Shown one piece after another: positions 41,554 through 49,101 of a DNA stretch of 64,000 nt. A program made the translations under genes and the position numbers. Each line of letters starts with the position of its first letter. Position 1 is the stretch's first letter. This DNA is from 20CM-2-65-7 sp963830455 (GTDB taxonomy: Bacteria > Gemmatimonadota > Gemmatimonadetes > Gemmatimonadales > GWC2-71-9), in the NCBI GenBank assembly GCA_963830455.1, contig CAWHMT010000001.1, positions 1-64,000 of the forward strand. Direction: 5' to 3'. The notes under the pieces were generated by a model. The model ran no database searches, was not told the DNA's origin, and saw nothing but the letters and a program-made list of their open reading frames with translations.

Positions 41554-42243
41554 CTATCCCGGGACGGCCGAACGCGAAGCCGCAGCTGCTCGGGCGCACA
41601 ACAGCCCGTACATCAGGGCCACGTATCCCGGAATGGCGAACGCCTTGCCGTACCGAACTGCTTCGGCGAGGACGAGGACCCCGAACCCGACCACGGAAAG
41701 GATGACGACCGTGGTGATCCAGGGCCACGAGCCGACCGGTCGTCTCCACAACGAGGTGGGCAGGCGTGCGTTCCAGAGGCACACGAAGAGCGCGAGTGTC
41801 ATGATCGGAGCCGCGCGCTGCCAACCACTCATGAGGGCAGCCATCGGTATGGCCATCGTGTCCGCCCAGGGTGGGAATTCGTTCCGCAGTTGGTCACGCG
41901 CTAGGGCGAGCCACTCGCCAAAGTAGGTGGCGAGCAGGCTGACGTTCGCGAAGATGACGACGACCCATTTCCGGGAGGGCGTGGAAACTGTTCGGTGGCC
42001 TGCACCTAACACGACAGCAGCTGCCGTCAGCGAGACGGCGAGCGTGGCAACCCCAAGTCCAACGTCTGCCAGCTGACCCTCGACCGTCCGATTGCGCTCC
42101 CTGGCTTCGATGAACCCCGGCGAGTCTCCGTCCTCGACCCAGGGCCAATCGGCTGCATCGCTGAAATGCGGTTGCGATGAGAGCGCGAAGAACAGCGCGA
42201 TCCCCACAACAAAGGGAATTGCGAGCGCTCGGACGACCGTCAT
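41554..42243 (-). CDS. membrane protein, unknown
   Basis: 229 aa with six or so hydrophobic helices and one polar loop after the first helix (PHFSDAADWPWVEDGDSP). ATG 42243 is chosen because it begins five bases past the upstream stop; a start at 42273 would overlap the upstream gene by 26 bases. It lies at the end of a chain of leftward membrane-protein genes. No family recognised. Confidence 0.68.
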   Translation of the reverse strand: MTVVRALAIPFVVGIALFFALSSQPHFSDAADWPWVEDGDSPGFIEARERNRTVEGQLADVGLGVATLAVSLTAAAVVLGAGHRTVSTPSRKWVVVIFANVSLLATYFGEWLALARDQLRNEFPPWADTMAIPMAALMSGWQRAAPIMTLALFVCLWNARLPTSLWRRPVGSWPWITTVVILSVVGFGVLVLAEAVRYGKAFAIPGYVALMYGLLCARAAAASRSAVPG

Positions 42244-42247
42244 GAGT

Positions 42248-42601
42248 CTATCCTGCAGTCTCGTCCGAACCATGTACTCGTTTTAGAACCAGCATCCCGC
42301 ATATGCAGCCTAAGAACGACCCGATGAAGCCACCGATCACGCCGCTAATCGTCATGGCCACCACCCAGACCAGCAGCATAGTCCCAAACGATATGTGCAG
42401 GAACCACGACGTGAACGCCACGCTGATCATAGTGAGCGCTGTCCGAACGATTCCAAACGTCGACAACGCGCCCTCGATAAGGAACCCAAGTATTGCCGGT
42501 AACAGAAAGAGGGAGATCAGGAATGCGGCAGCCGCCGCGGCGCTGATAATTCCGGCGGCGCCAACTTTGCCGGTATCCGCGATAACTCGGCGGGAAGTCA
42601 T
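42248..42601 (-). CDS. small membrane protein, unknown
   Basis: 117 aa; helices at about 15-45, 52-70 and 75-105, rich in Gly, Ala and Ile, with a Cys pair (CICG) near the C-terminus. Similar in size and style to the upstream 128-aa gene, with which it may share a fold (both end in a Gly-rich helix and a basic tail). No function known. Confidence 0.65.
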   Translation of the reverse strand: MTSRRVIADTGKVGAAGIISAAAAAAFLISLFLLPAILGFLIEGALSTFGIVRTALTMISVAFTSWFLHISFGTMLLVWVVAMTISGVIGGFIGSFLGCICGMLVLKRVHGSDETAG

Positions 42602-42604
42602 GTG

Positions 42605-42991
42605 TTACGCGTGCCGCACGCGGGAGCGAAGCGCGATCGCGGCAATGACACATCCGGCAAACGCGCCGAAGAGGGGGTTGAAGATGATGTTCCCTCCGGC
42701 CAACGACGCAAACCACCCCACGACGCCGCCGATCGCGGTGCCGATCGAACAGACGAGGAACATCTTTCCGAGCGGCACGTGACGCAGCAGCAGCCACGAG
42801 AGCATCGGTGCTGTGATGGCTCCGAGCGGAGCACCGAACTTCGCGCCAATCTCAAACACTTCGATGGAGATCTCTTCACCGGAAAGGATTCCAACGAGCG
42901 CGAACGATGTCCCGCCGGCAATCGCGCCAAAAAAGAACCCCGCACCTAAAAGCCCGATCGTAACCGCGACGACTCGGCTGACTCTCGTCAT
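42605..42991 (-). CDS. small membrane protein, unknown
   Basis: 128 aa with an N-terminal helix (8-35), an acidic linker (GEEISIEVFEIGAKFG) and two further helices (about 53-72 and 78-120), ending RSRVRHA. Three bases separate it from each neighbour, so it is part of the same transcript. Not assigned to a family. Confidence 0.65.
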   Translation of the reverse strand: MTRVSRVVAVTIGLLGAGFFFGAIAGGTSFALVGILSGEEISIEVFEIGAKFGAPLGAITAPMLSWLLLRHVPLGKMFLVCSIGTAIGGVVGWFASLAGGNIIFNPLFGAFAGCVIAAIALRSRVRHA

Positions 42992-42994
42992 ACC

Positions 42995-43627
42995 TCAGCT
43001 CGCCTTCGCCAACGCGAACGTCGTCTTGCCATGCAGCAAACTGTTCTCGTGCCCAATGATGAACACGGTCTCGGGATCGTTGTTGCGCAGTACCAATCGC
43101 AAGTCCTTTGCATCCGCCGGCACCTCGAACACGATGTCCGTGGCGTACGATTCGCCGGGAACGAGCTTGCGCTGCAGCCCTTCGGTCGACCCCGGGTACT
43201 GGTTACCCGTATCATCCACGAGGGCGACGTAGCGGCTGTTGGGTGTGAGCGTCGCATCCCGCGGCCGCCGGGCCGAGATCGTGGCTTCGTCGAATCGCAC
43301 TTTGACTGTGACGGTCTCGCGGAGCCGGCCGCTCGGGAGTGCCTCGGCTTTCGCCGCCGCGACCGAATAGGCGAGATGACAATCGATCTCACAGATGTGT
43401 TTCTCGGCGCCGGGCGCGAGCGCGCGACTTTCACTCGTCAGCGAGCCGAAGAGGATCAACGCCAGGTAGATCGCTCCGCCGCCGACGAAGACCCGGGACG
43501 AGATGTGCGCGAGCCGCTCGTGTTTGGTGATTCGTGCGAACAGGTAGGTCCCCGCGAGGGCGAACGCGGCCAGCACGGCGCCGACGAACAGCAGCACCGC
43601 GAGCGGATTCAGGCCGTCGGTGATCAT
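42995..43627 (-). CDS. membrane-anchored beta-sandwich protein (DUF4352-like)
   Basis: 210 aa. Two N-terminal helices (about 9-30 and 48-66) are followed by an exported beta-rich domain (95-210) of a type resembling DUF4352 (VTVKVRFDEATIS, RYVALVDDTGNQYPG, DIVFEVPADAKDLRLVLRN). C88 and C92 (ICEIDC) may form a disulfide. ATG 43627 overlaps the upstream TGA (ATGA); the longer frame starts inside the neighbouring gene. Probably works with the DUF4173 protein encoded just upstream. Confidence 0.72.
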   Translation of the reverse strand: MITDGLNPLAVLLFVGAVLAAFALAGTYLFARITKHERLAHISSRVFVGGGAIYLALILFGSLTSESRALAPGAEKHICEIDCHLAYSVAAAKAEALPSGRLRETVTVKVRFDEATISARRPRDATLTPNSRYVALVDDTGNQYPGSTEGLQRKLVPGESYATDIVFEVPADAKDLRLVLRNNDPETVFIIGHENSLLHGKTTFALAKAS

Positions 43628-45132
43628 CGTGAAGCTCCTTGCTCCGGTTTCGGGCAAGACTCGCGCAACGCGCTCGCCTGTTGCTGCACGAGCTTGCGCG
43701 CGCGGGCACGGCTCCAGTTCCAGCTGCGCCAATCGCTCGTCGGATCATTCCAGCGCTTCAAGAGGGTCTCCACCGCTTCGCAGCGATCGGGATTCGGCAC
43801 CGACGGCAATGCCTTCAAGAGAGCGGGAACCGCGTCACCGCCGAGGGTGGCGGCATACTTCGCGTCGAACGGACGCTCCGCGACGGGGCGATTGAGATTC
43901 ATGTTCACGATGAACGCGTCGGGATTGAGAATGTGCAGCCCCGCGAGCACGGCGAAGGCCTGCATCAACGCGCCGAACGCGAACCGCTGGCGCGCGCCCC
44001 GCAACACCGTCCATGAGAACCAGGCGAACACGCCGATCAGCAGGACCATGAACGCGGTCGCGTACAACCGATCGTCGGTCAGGCCGTACGCGGCGACGTA
44101 CAACCGCATCCGCTGCAGCGCTGACGCCATGATCACCGCGAGCAACCCGAGGAGCAGTCCGGCCAGCTGGCGAAACACGCGCAGCTGCGCCGCGGTGCCG
44201 CCGTGCACCAGGTGCTCGGCGCCGAGCAGAATCGGCAGCACGAGGCCGCTCGCCGCCATCAGCTGAAAGAATCCCTGCCGCGCATACCCCGCGTACGTGA
44301 GCCCGCTCGTCTGCTCGACGAGCGACGTGCCGCCGAAGAAATAGCGGAGCTGGACCACCACGAACATCAGGAACAGGAAGTTCAGCAAGCCGAGCACCGT
44401 CGCGAGCGGTACGATGCTCGGGACGGGCTTGATCGAGCCGATGTTCAGGCCGACGGGCATGCCGAGCAAGCTCCACCGGAAATATCCGCCGACCGCCGCC
44501 GCACAGAAGCAGGTGAAGAACGTGTGGGCAATCAGCTCTTCCGGATCGAACGCGAACAGGTCAGTCAGCAGGTCGTTGAACACCGGATCGGCGGACGCGA
44601 ACAGCGCCGCGAAAATGACCAGCAGCGGTACGGCAATGAGCGTCCCGAGTACGGCGCCGCGCGCGTGTCGGAGCCGGCCCTCCTGCGGCAGTTCCGACCA
44701 CTTGATGTCGTTGAAGAGGAGCATGAGGCTGCCGACGGCACTCGCGGCCCCGGCCGTAACGACGCCGCGGATGTAGTCGAGCGGATACCATTTGGAGATC
44801 CATTCGCCCTGCACGCTCGCCGCGGCCAGCGCCAGCGTGAGGAGCAGCGCGAGTATATCGAGCGCCGCGAGCGCTTCCGCGTCGCGCCGCAGGAACGCCG
44901 CACCGAGCAGCAGCGCCGTGATGGCCAGCCACGGTGTGTCGGGCCCGGCCTTGATGCCGTGGCGACGGATCAGCCACATCCCGGCACCCACCAACGCGGC
45001 GACGTAGAGCGTCATGTTCAGGCCCAACGGCATGGCGCGGAGCAGTGCATCACCGGCCACGCCGGCGGCCAGACCGACGCCGGCGATCTCGAGCGCCAGC
45101 CGGGTGCGTTGCGTCAGGGCGACTCCGTTCAT
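43624..45132 (-). CDS. DUF4173/DUF4153-type polytopic membrane protein
   Basis: 502 aa integral membrane protein with about ten helices and a C-terminal polar tail of 100 residues (PDAFIVNMNLNRP, then KYAATLGGDAVPALLKALP). The AFIVNMNL/Asn-Arg motif and helix pattern match the DUF4153/DUF4173 family, whose role is unknown. ATG 45132 is coupled to the uppS stop (ATGA). Placement between uppS and a beta-sandwich protein suggests a cell-envelope function, which is inference. Confidence 0.82.
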   Translation of the reverse strand: MNGVALTQRTRLALEIAGVGLAAGVAGDALLRAMPLGLNMTLYVAALVGAGMWLIRRHGIKAGPDTPWLAITALLLGAAFLRRDAEALAALDILALLLTLALAAASVQGEWISKWYPLDYIRGVVTAGAASAVGSLMLLFNDIKWSELPQEGRLRHARGAVLGTLIAVPLLVIFAALFASADPVFNDLLTDLFAFDPEELIAHTFFTCFCAAAVGGYFRWSLLGMPVGLNIGSIKPVPSIVPLATVLGLLNFLFLMFVVVQLRYFFGGTSLVEQTSGLTYAGYARQGFFQLMAASGLVLPILLGAEHLVHGGTAAQLRVFRQLAGLLLGLLAVIMASALQRMRLYVAAYGLTDDRLYATAFMVLLIGVFAWFSWTVLRGARQRFAFGALMQAFAVLAGLHILNPDAFIVNMNLNRPVAERPFDAKYAATLGGDAVPALLKALPSVPNPDRCEAVETLLKRWNDPTSDWRSWNWSRARARKLVQQQASALRESCPKPEQGASR

Positions 45133-45764
45133 ACGGCCTCTCGCGTTGGCAGCCCGCCGAAGCGGCGGTCGCGTGAATGGAATTCGTGGATCGCCGCCGC
45201 CAGCTGCGCTGCGCCGAAGTCCGGCCACATCCGGTCAGTGAACCACAGCTCGGCGTACGCGCACTCCCACAGCAGGAAATCGGACAGGCGCTGCTCGCCG
45301 CCGGTTCGGATCAGGAGGTCGACATCGGGGAGCAGCCAGCCGGACCGGATCGCCGTCCGCGCCGAGTAGTCCACGGCGATGCGGAGATGCAGGCGCGTGC
45401 CCTGCGCCGTGCCCTGCTCGGCCGCGTCGATCGCGGTGACCAGTGAGGGCGGCAGGCGATCGCGCCGGCCGATGATGGAGAGCTTCACGCCCTGGGTGGC
45501 GAGCTCCGCCGTCTCGGTGCGGAGGTGCCGCGCAAACAGCCGCATCAACATGGAGACCTCCGCGGGAGGCCGGCTCCAGTTGTCGGACGAGAAGGCGTAC
45601 AGCGTGAGATCGGTGATGCCGCAGCCGGGCGCGACTTTCACGACGCGGCGCACGGCCTCTGCGCCGGCGCGGTGGCCGGCGGCCCGGGGCAGCCCGCGTC
45701 GGGTCGCCCAGCGTCCGTTGCCGTCCATCACGATGGCCACATGAAAGGAAGTACTTTGTGTCAT
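45129..45764 (-). CDS. uppS: polyprenyl diphosphate synthase (short form)
   Basis: cis-Prenyltransferase making the undecaprenyl-type lipid carrier for wall synthesis. Motifs: IVMDGNGRWA with catalytic D14, AGHRAGAEAVRRVV, LYAFSSDNWSRP, and the C-terminal LIRTGGEQRLSDFLLWE plus WPDF. At 211 aa it is about 25 residues shorter than usual. The segment between DYSARTAI and LLPDVDLLIRT is nearly missing, so one helix and loop of the fold may be gone; activity is uncertain. ATG 45764 is preferred to TTG 45779. The start is 31 bases after the regulator gene and contains an AAGTACTTTGT motif on the opposite strand. Confidence 0.88.
   Translation of the reverse strand: MTQSTSFHVAIVMDGNGRWATRRGLPRAAGHRAGAEAVRRVVKVAPGCGITDLTLYAFSSDNWSRPPAEVSMLMRLFARHLRTETAELATQGVKLSIIGRRDRLPPSLVTAIDAAEQGTAQGTRLHLRIAVDYSARTAIRSGWLLPDVDLLIRTGGEQRLSDFLLWECAYAELWFTDRMWPDFGAAQLAAAIHEFHSRDRRFGGLPTREAV
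45749..45759. promoter_or_regulatory. AAGTACTTTGT motif, copy 1
   Basis: Eleven bases containing the palindrome AAGTACTT, in codons 3-6 of uppS. The identical 11-mer at 46796-46806 overlaps the promoter of the regulator operon. Possible operator of the winged-helix regulator. Confidence 0.3.
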
Positions 45765-45794
45765 AAAGCGATCTCGCAAAAAAAAGTCGCCACG

Positions 45795-46163
45795 TCAGCG
45801 AGCGCGCGTCGCGCGAATCAACGCTTCCATGTGATCGAGATAGCGCTCGAGCGCCCGCCGGCCGAGGGCGGTGAGTCGGTATTCCGTCTTGGGCACGCGT
45901 CCCGCGAACGACTTGTCGCACGTGACGTACGCCGCCTCTTCCAGCTTGCGCGCGTGCACGCTGAGATTGCCGTCCGTCGTTTTGAGCAGCGCCTTGAGTT
46001 CGTTGAACGTGACGCTCTCGCGCACCGCGAGCGCGCTCACGATCGCGAGCCGCACCCGCTCGTGAATCAGCCGGTCCAGCTCGGCCGGGGCCCCCCCTCG
46101 CTGCGCCTTGGTTTTCACCAGACGCTCCGATTCCGCGAGCCGGGCGGTGTTGTTCTTAGCCAC
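45795..46163 (-). CDS. winged-helix transcriptional regulator
   Basis: 122 aa protein with an ArsR/MarR-like winged-helix domain of the HTH_34 kind (DRLIHERVRLAIVSALAV, then FNELKALLKTTDGNLSVHARKLEEA, then wing and TEYRLTALGRRALERYLDHME). Such regulators usually sit beside a membrane protein, as here: the upstream membrane gene overlaps its start by eight bases. Likely autoregulated through the AAGTACTTTGT sites at 46796 and perhaps 45749. Confidence 0.88.
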   Translation of the reverse strand: MAKNNTARLAESERLVKTKAQRGGAPAELDRLIHERVRLAIVSALAVRESVTFNELKALLKTTDGNLSVHARKLEEAAYVTCDKSFAGRVPKTEYRLTALGRRALERYLDHMEALIRATRAR

Positions 46164-46761
46164 CGTACCTCCGTGCGATGATCAGTCCGAAACCGATGTG
46201 CAGTCCGCCGAATCCTGCCGCCAGCAGCCACGCCCCCCACGCGGGCGACGCGAACAGCGCGATGGTGCCCAGGAGCATGAAACACAGTCCCATGACCGGC
46301 ACGATGCGCAGCGAGAAGGCACCGCCCGTCATCACGCCGGCGCCGTAGCACAGCAGCCAGACGGCGGGAAGCAGCGCGAGCTGCTTGGACGTCCAGAGGA
46401 CGTAGGTGAGCAGCGCGCCGACGAGGAACGGAGGGAGCACGCCCAATCCGAAGCGACGCGATGGTCCGTGCGCGATCGGGTCGCCTGCGCGGCGTGCTTT
46501 GAGGGCCATGGCGGTGACGCCGATGCCGACGCCGAGCACTGCTTCGAGCAACCAGGTCCCCAGCCAATGAGTCTGAGACGCGCCGGGCCCCTGAGGGACG
46601 GGAAGGGATCCCGCATGCTGCGCCATGCCAAGCGCCGTGACGCCGAGCAGCACCATGCCCCAGCCGGGCACGGCCGTGAATGATCCCGCCCGTTCCATGG
46701 CGGAGCGGATGTACTGGAGATTGTCGAGCGCGCGGTCGTGGAGCGGTTGCGGGGCCGTCAT
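46156..46761 (-). CDS. membrane protein paired with a winged-helix regulator
   Basis: 201 aa with an N-terminal amphipathic helix (LDNLQYIRSAMERAGSFTAVPG) and about five transmembrane helices. The sequence RSAMERAGSFTAVPGWG is shared by a family of uncharacterised bacterial membrane proteins encoded next to HTH regulators. ATG 46761 is preceded by a GGTTTCCACC leader without a strong ribosome-binding site. Probably the regulated target or signal input of the overlapping regulator gene. Confidence 0.78.
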   Translation of the reverse strand: MTAPQPLHDRALDNLQYIRSAMERAGSFTAVPGWGMVLLGVTALGMAQHAGSLPVPQGPGASQTHWLGTWLLEAVLGVGIGVTAMALKARRAGDPIAHGPSRRFGLGVLPPFLVGALLTYVLWTSKQLALLPAVWLLCYGAGVMTGGAFSLRIVPVMGLCFMLLGTIALFASPAWGAWLLAAGFGGLHIGFGLIIARRYGG

Positions 46762-46791
46762 GGTGGAAACCTACGAGGGGAACGCCATTTC

Positions 46792-46806
46792 TGTCAAGTA
46801 CTTTGT
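46792..46806 (-). promoter_or_regulatory. promoter box and AAGTACTTTGT motif, copy 2
   Basis: On the minus strand ACAAAGTACTTGACA places a TTGACA -35-like box directly beside the AAGTACTT palindrome, 31 bases before the membrane gene start. Binding there would block transcription of the regulator operon. Confidence 0.35.
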
Positions 46807-46816
46807 AAGGCAAAGC

Positions 46817-47328
46817 AGCTACCGGCTATCGGCTATCGGCTATCAGGTGCTCGCGCGATTGGCACCAGGGATGACACTGGTTTGAGGTCATGAGCCTATG
46901 CTGAACGCCGATGAAATCACGGGGAAGAGAGATTCGCGGCTCCCAGGATCTGGTTGTGTGGCAAAGGTCCATGGACCTCGTGGTGGACGCCTACCGTGGT
47001 ACGAAATCATTCCCGCCCGAGGAGCGCTACGGGCTCACTGCTCAGATTCGTAGGGCTGCTGTATCCATTCCCTCGAATATTGCCGAGGGTCGAGGTCGAT
47101 TCGGCCTGCGCAGTTTTCTCTACCATCTTTCAGTTGCAACCGGATCCTTGATGGAGTTAGAGACTCAGCTGCTAACTGCAGAGAGACTCGAGTACATAAG
47201 GTCCGAACAGGCGCGACCTCTCCTGGAAACACTCGGAGAAGTTCGACGCCTGTTGGCGGCTATGGTGCGCGCCCTCCGCAGGAAGGAGCGGGCACCCGAT
47301 AGCCGGTAGCTGATAGCCGATAGCGGCT
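46817..47328 (+). mobile_element. IVS-like element: four-helix-bundle gene in inverted repeats
   Basis: Arms at about 46819-46850 and 47292-47325 are built from repeats of GGCTATC/GATAGCC and are complementary at 28 of 32 positions. They enclose one gene for a four-helix-bundle protein of the 23S rRNA intervening-sequence type. The right arm encodes the last residues and the stop codon of that gene and ends next to the stop of the M28 peptidase gene. No transposase is present. The layout copies rRNA intervening sequences, but outside an rRNA gene. Confidence 0.55.
46911..47309 (+). CDS. four-helix-bundle protein (23S rRNA IVS-type, S23)
   Basis: 132 aa all-helical protein of the IVP/S23 family. 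Signature segments are SQDLVVWQRSMDLVVD (11-26), YGLTAQIRRAAVSIPSNIAE (40-59) and FLYHLSVATGSLMELETQL. Family members were first found inside intervening sequences of 23S rRNA genes and form pentameric rings related to the Avd protein of diversity-generating retroelements, which binds nucleic acid. Here there is no rRNA, reverse transcriptase or variable repeat nearby. The gene lies within iterated inverted repeats, and its last codons (APDSR, stop) are made by the right arm. Codon use seems a little less GC-rich than its neighbours. Confidence 0.9.
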   Translation: MKSRGREIRGSQDLVVWQRSMDLVVDAYRGTKSFPPEERYGLTAQIRRAAVSIPSNIAEGRGRFGLRSFLYHLSVATGSLMELETQLLTAERLEYIRSEQARPLLETLGEVRRLLAAMVRALRRKERAPDSR

Positions 47329-47329
47329 C

Positions 47330-49018
47330 TTACTGCACGCAGTTGCCCCGCGGGTTCGGCTTCGGCTTGTCGACCACCACCCGATGATCGAGGTTCGCGA
47401 CCGCCACCGCGATGTCGTACACGAACTGCGACACGTTCGCGAGCTTGTCGTAATCGATGTACTGCGGCTCGTCCGTGACCTGGTGATAGTCGCGGTGATT
47501 CCCCGTCGAGAAGAACGCGATCGGAATGCCGTAGCGCGCATACATGTAGTGATCGCTGCGGCAGTAGTACTGCTCCGGGTGTCCTGACGCATCGAACTGA
47601 TAGTCGAACGTGAACGGCTGGCGCCGTGCCTTGTTCACAGTCTCGATGAGATCCCCGAGCTCGGTCGACAGGCGTCGCGTCCCGATGAGCTGCAGGTAGC
47701 CCGCGCCACCGCCGGCCTCGTCATCGGCCCGGCCGCGGCCGACCATGTCCATGTTCAGCTGCGCCACGATCGAATCGCGCGACACCGTGGGGTGATCGGT
47801 GAAGTAGCGCGACCCGAACAGCCCCAGCTCCTCGGCCGTGTGCCACACGAAGATCAGCGAGCGCTTGGGCTTCACGCGCGCGCCCGCGAACGCTTCGGCA
47901 ATCTCGAGCACCGAGGTTGTCCCTGTGCCGTCATCATCGGCGCCGTTGAAAATCGAATCGCGCCGCGCCGGATGCAGGCGGCGGAGGCTGTCGACGTTGA
48001 TGCGGATCTGTTGCATCTGTTCCTGCGTGACCTGATGCGTCGGCGACGCGAGCGACAGGCGCCGCACCGCGTCATTGAATGCGCGGATCGAGTCGTGATC
48101 CACCGGCTCCTGATCGAAGCCGACGTGGTCGTTGTGCGCGCCGATCGCGACGTACTGGTTGCGCAACACCGGATCACTTCCCGGCAGGATCGCGACGACG
48201 TTGCGCGCGGGCGCCGGCGTGTCGCTGAACGTCACCGAGCCGCGCACCGTCTTGCCGAGCGCGCCGACCTTGACGCTGTCGAGCGGCGCCCCGAACAGCA
48301 GCCGCGCCGTCGGTGCCGCGACGTAGACGTAGAGGGGAATACTGACGGTATCCGTCGGCGCGGGCGTGGCGTCGCGCAGCGTCGTCTGCGGTTGCCGGAA
48401 GAACGCGGTCGCCTGCGGCGGGAACGACTCGAGCGCGACCACCGCAATGCCCGCGGCGCTCCGGTACCGGGCGAGCATTCCGCCCCGATTGATCTGCTGC
48501 GCCTGCGGCACATCGGCCCCGGTGTGCGCGCCGAGCACGACGAACTTGCCCGCGGCCTGCTCCGCGCCGAGCATCGTGGTGTCGGGCCACACGCCCGCGT
48601 ACACCGTCTGCGCGCCGTCGAACGCGCGCGTCGCGCGGCCGGGGTCACGCGGCACGAACTCGTCCCACGGCTTCAGGCTCGTGCCGTCGATCGAAATCGT
48701 GGACGCCGCGTCGAGCCCACGCTTCACGAGCGGCACGTTCTGGAAGTAGCTCCCGGAGTCGCCCGCGGGGACGAGCTTCAGCCGCCGCACTTCCGCCTCG
48801 ATGTAGGCGGTGGCTTTCAAGTTGTATTCGGTGCCCGCCGCGCGGCCCATCATCGAGTCGTCCGCGTACAGATACAGGCGGCTCATGAGATCGGCGGTAT
48901 TGATCGACGTCTGTGTTCGCGCCGGTGCGCGCTTCAGCGGCAGCGCGGTCTGCGCGCCAATCTGAGCGGGGACTGCGAGCAACGCACCGAGCAGTGCCCA
49001 ACGACCTGCTGCCGGCAT
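47330..49018 (-). CDS. M28 family zinc peptidase, exported
   Basis: Secreted aminopeptidase of 562 aa with signal peptide (about 1-22, ending QIGAQ). The peptidase core carries the two-zinc site: H in IGAHNDHVG, D in FNGADDDGTGT, catalytic and metal Glu in WHTAEELGLFGS, D in LNMDMVGR and H in DYHQVTDEPQYID. A protease-associated-type domain occupies the region between about 120 and 260. A further insertion (about 310-375) separates the first ligands. Likely degrades peptides in the periplasm. Its stop codon touches the IVS-like element. Confidence 0.92.
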   Translation of the reverse strand: MPAAGRWALLGALLAVPAQIGAQTALPLKRAPARTQTSINTADLMSRLYLYADDSMMGRAAGTEYNLKATAYIEAEVRRLKLVPAGDSGSYFQNVPLVKRGLDAASTISIDGTSLKPWDEFVPRDPGRATRAFDGAQTVYAGVWPDTTMLGAEQAAGKFVVLGAHTGADVPQAQQINRGGMLARYRSAAGIAVVALESFPPQATAFFRQPQTTLRDATPAPTDTVSIPLYVYVAAPTARLLFGAPLDSVKVGALGKTVRGSVTFSDTPAPARNVVAILPGSDPVLRNQYVAIGAHNDHVGFDQEPVDHDSIRAFNDAVRRLSLASPTHQVTQEQMQQIRINVDSLRRLHPARRDSIFNGADDDGTGTTSVLEIAEAFAGARVKPKRSLIFVWHTAEELGLFGSRYFTDHPTVSRDSIVAQLNMDMVGRGRADDEAGGGAGYLQLIGTRRLSTELGDLIETVNKARRQPFTFDYQFDASGHPEQYYCRSDHYMYARYGIPIAFFSTGNHRDYHQVTDEPQYIDYDKLANVSQFVYDIAVAVANLDHRVVVDKPKPNPRGNCVQ

Positions 49019-49101
49019 GGACTATCTCCAGAGAATGTGGGGACAAACGGAAGCGCTACCAGCACAATAGACGTGCAAACTCGCTATTTCGTTGCGTTTC
49101 G

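Noticed and set aside
46817..47328. Diversity-generating retroelement because of the Avd-like protein
   Set aside because: No reverse transcriptase, template repeat or variable repeat could be found nearby.
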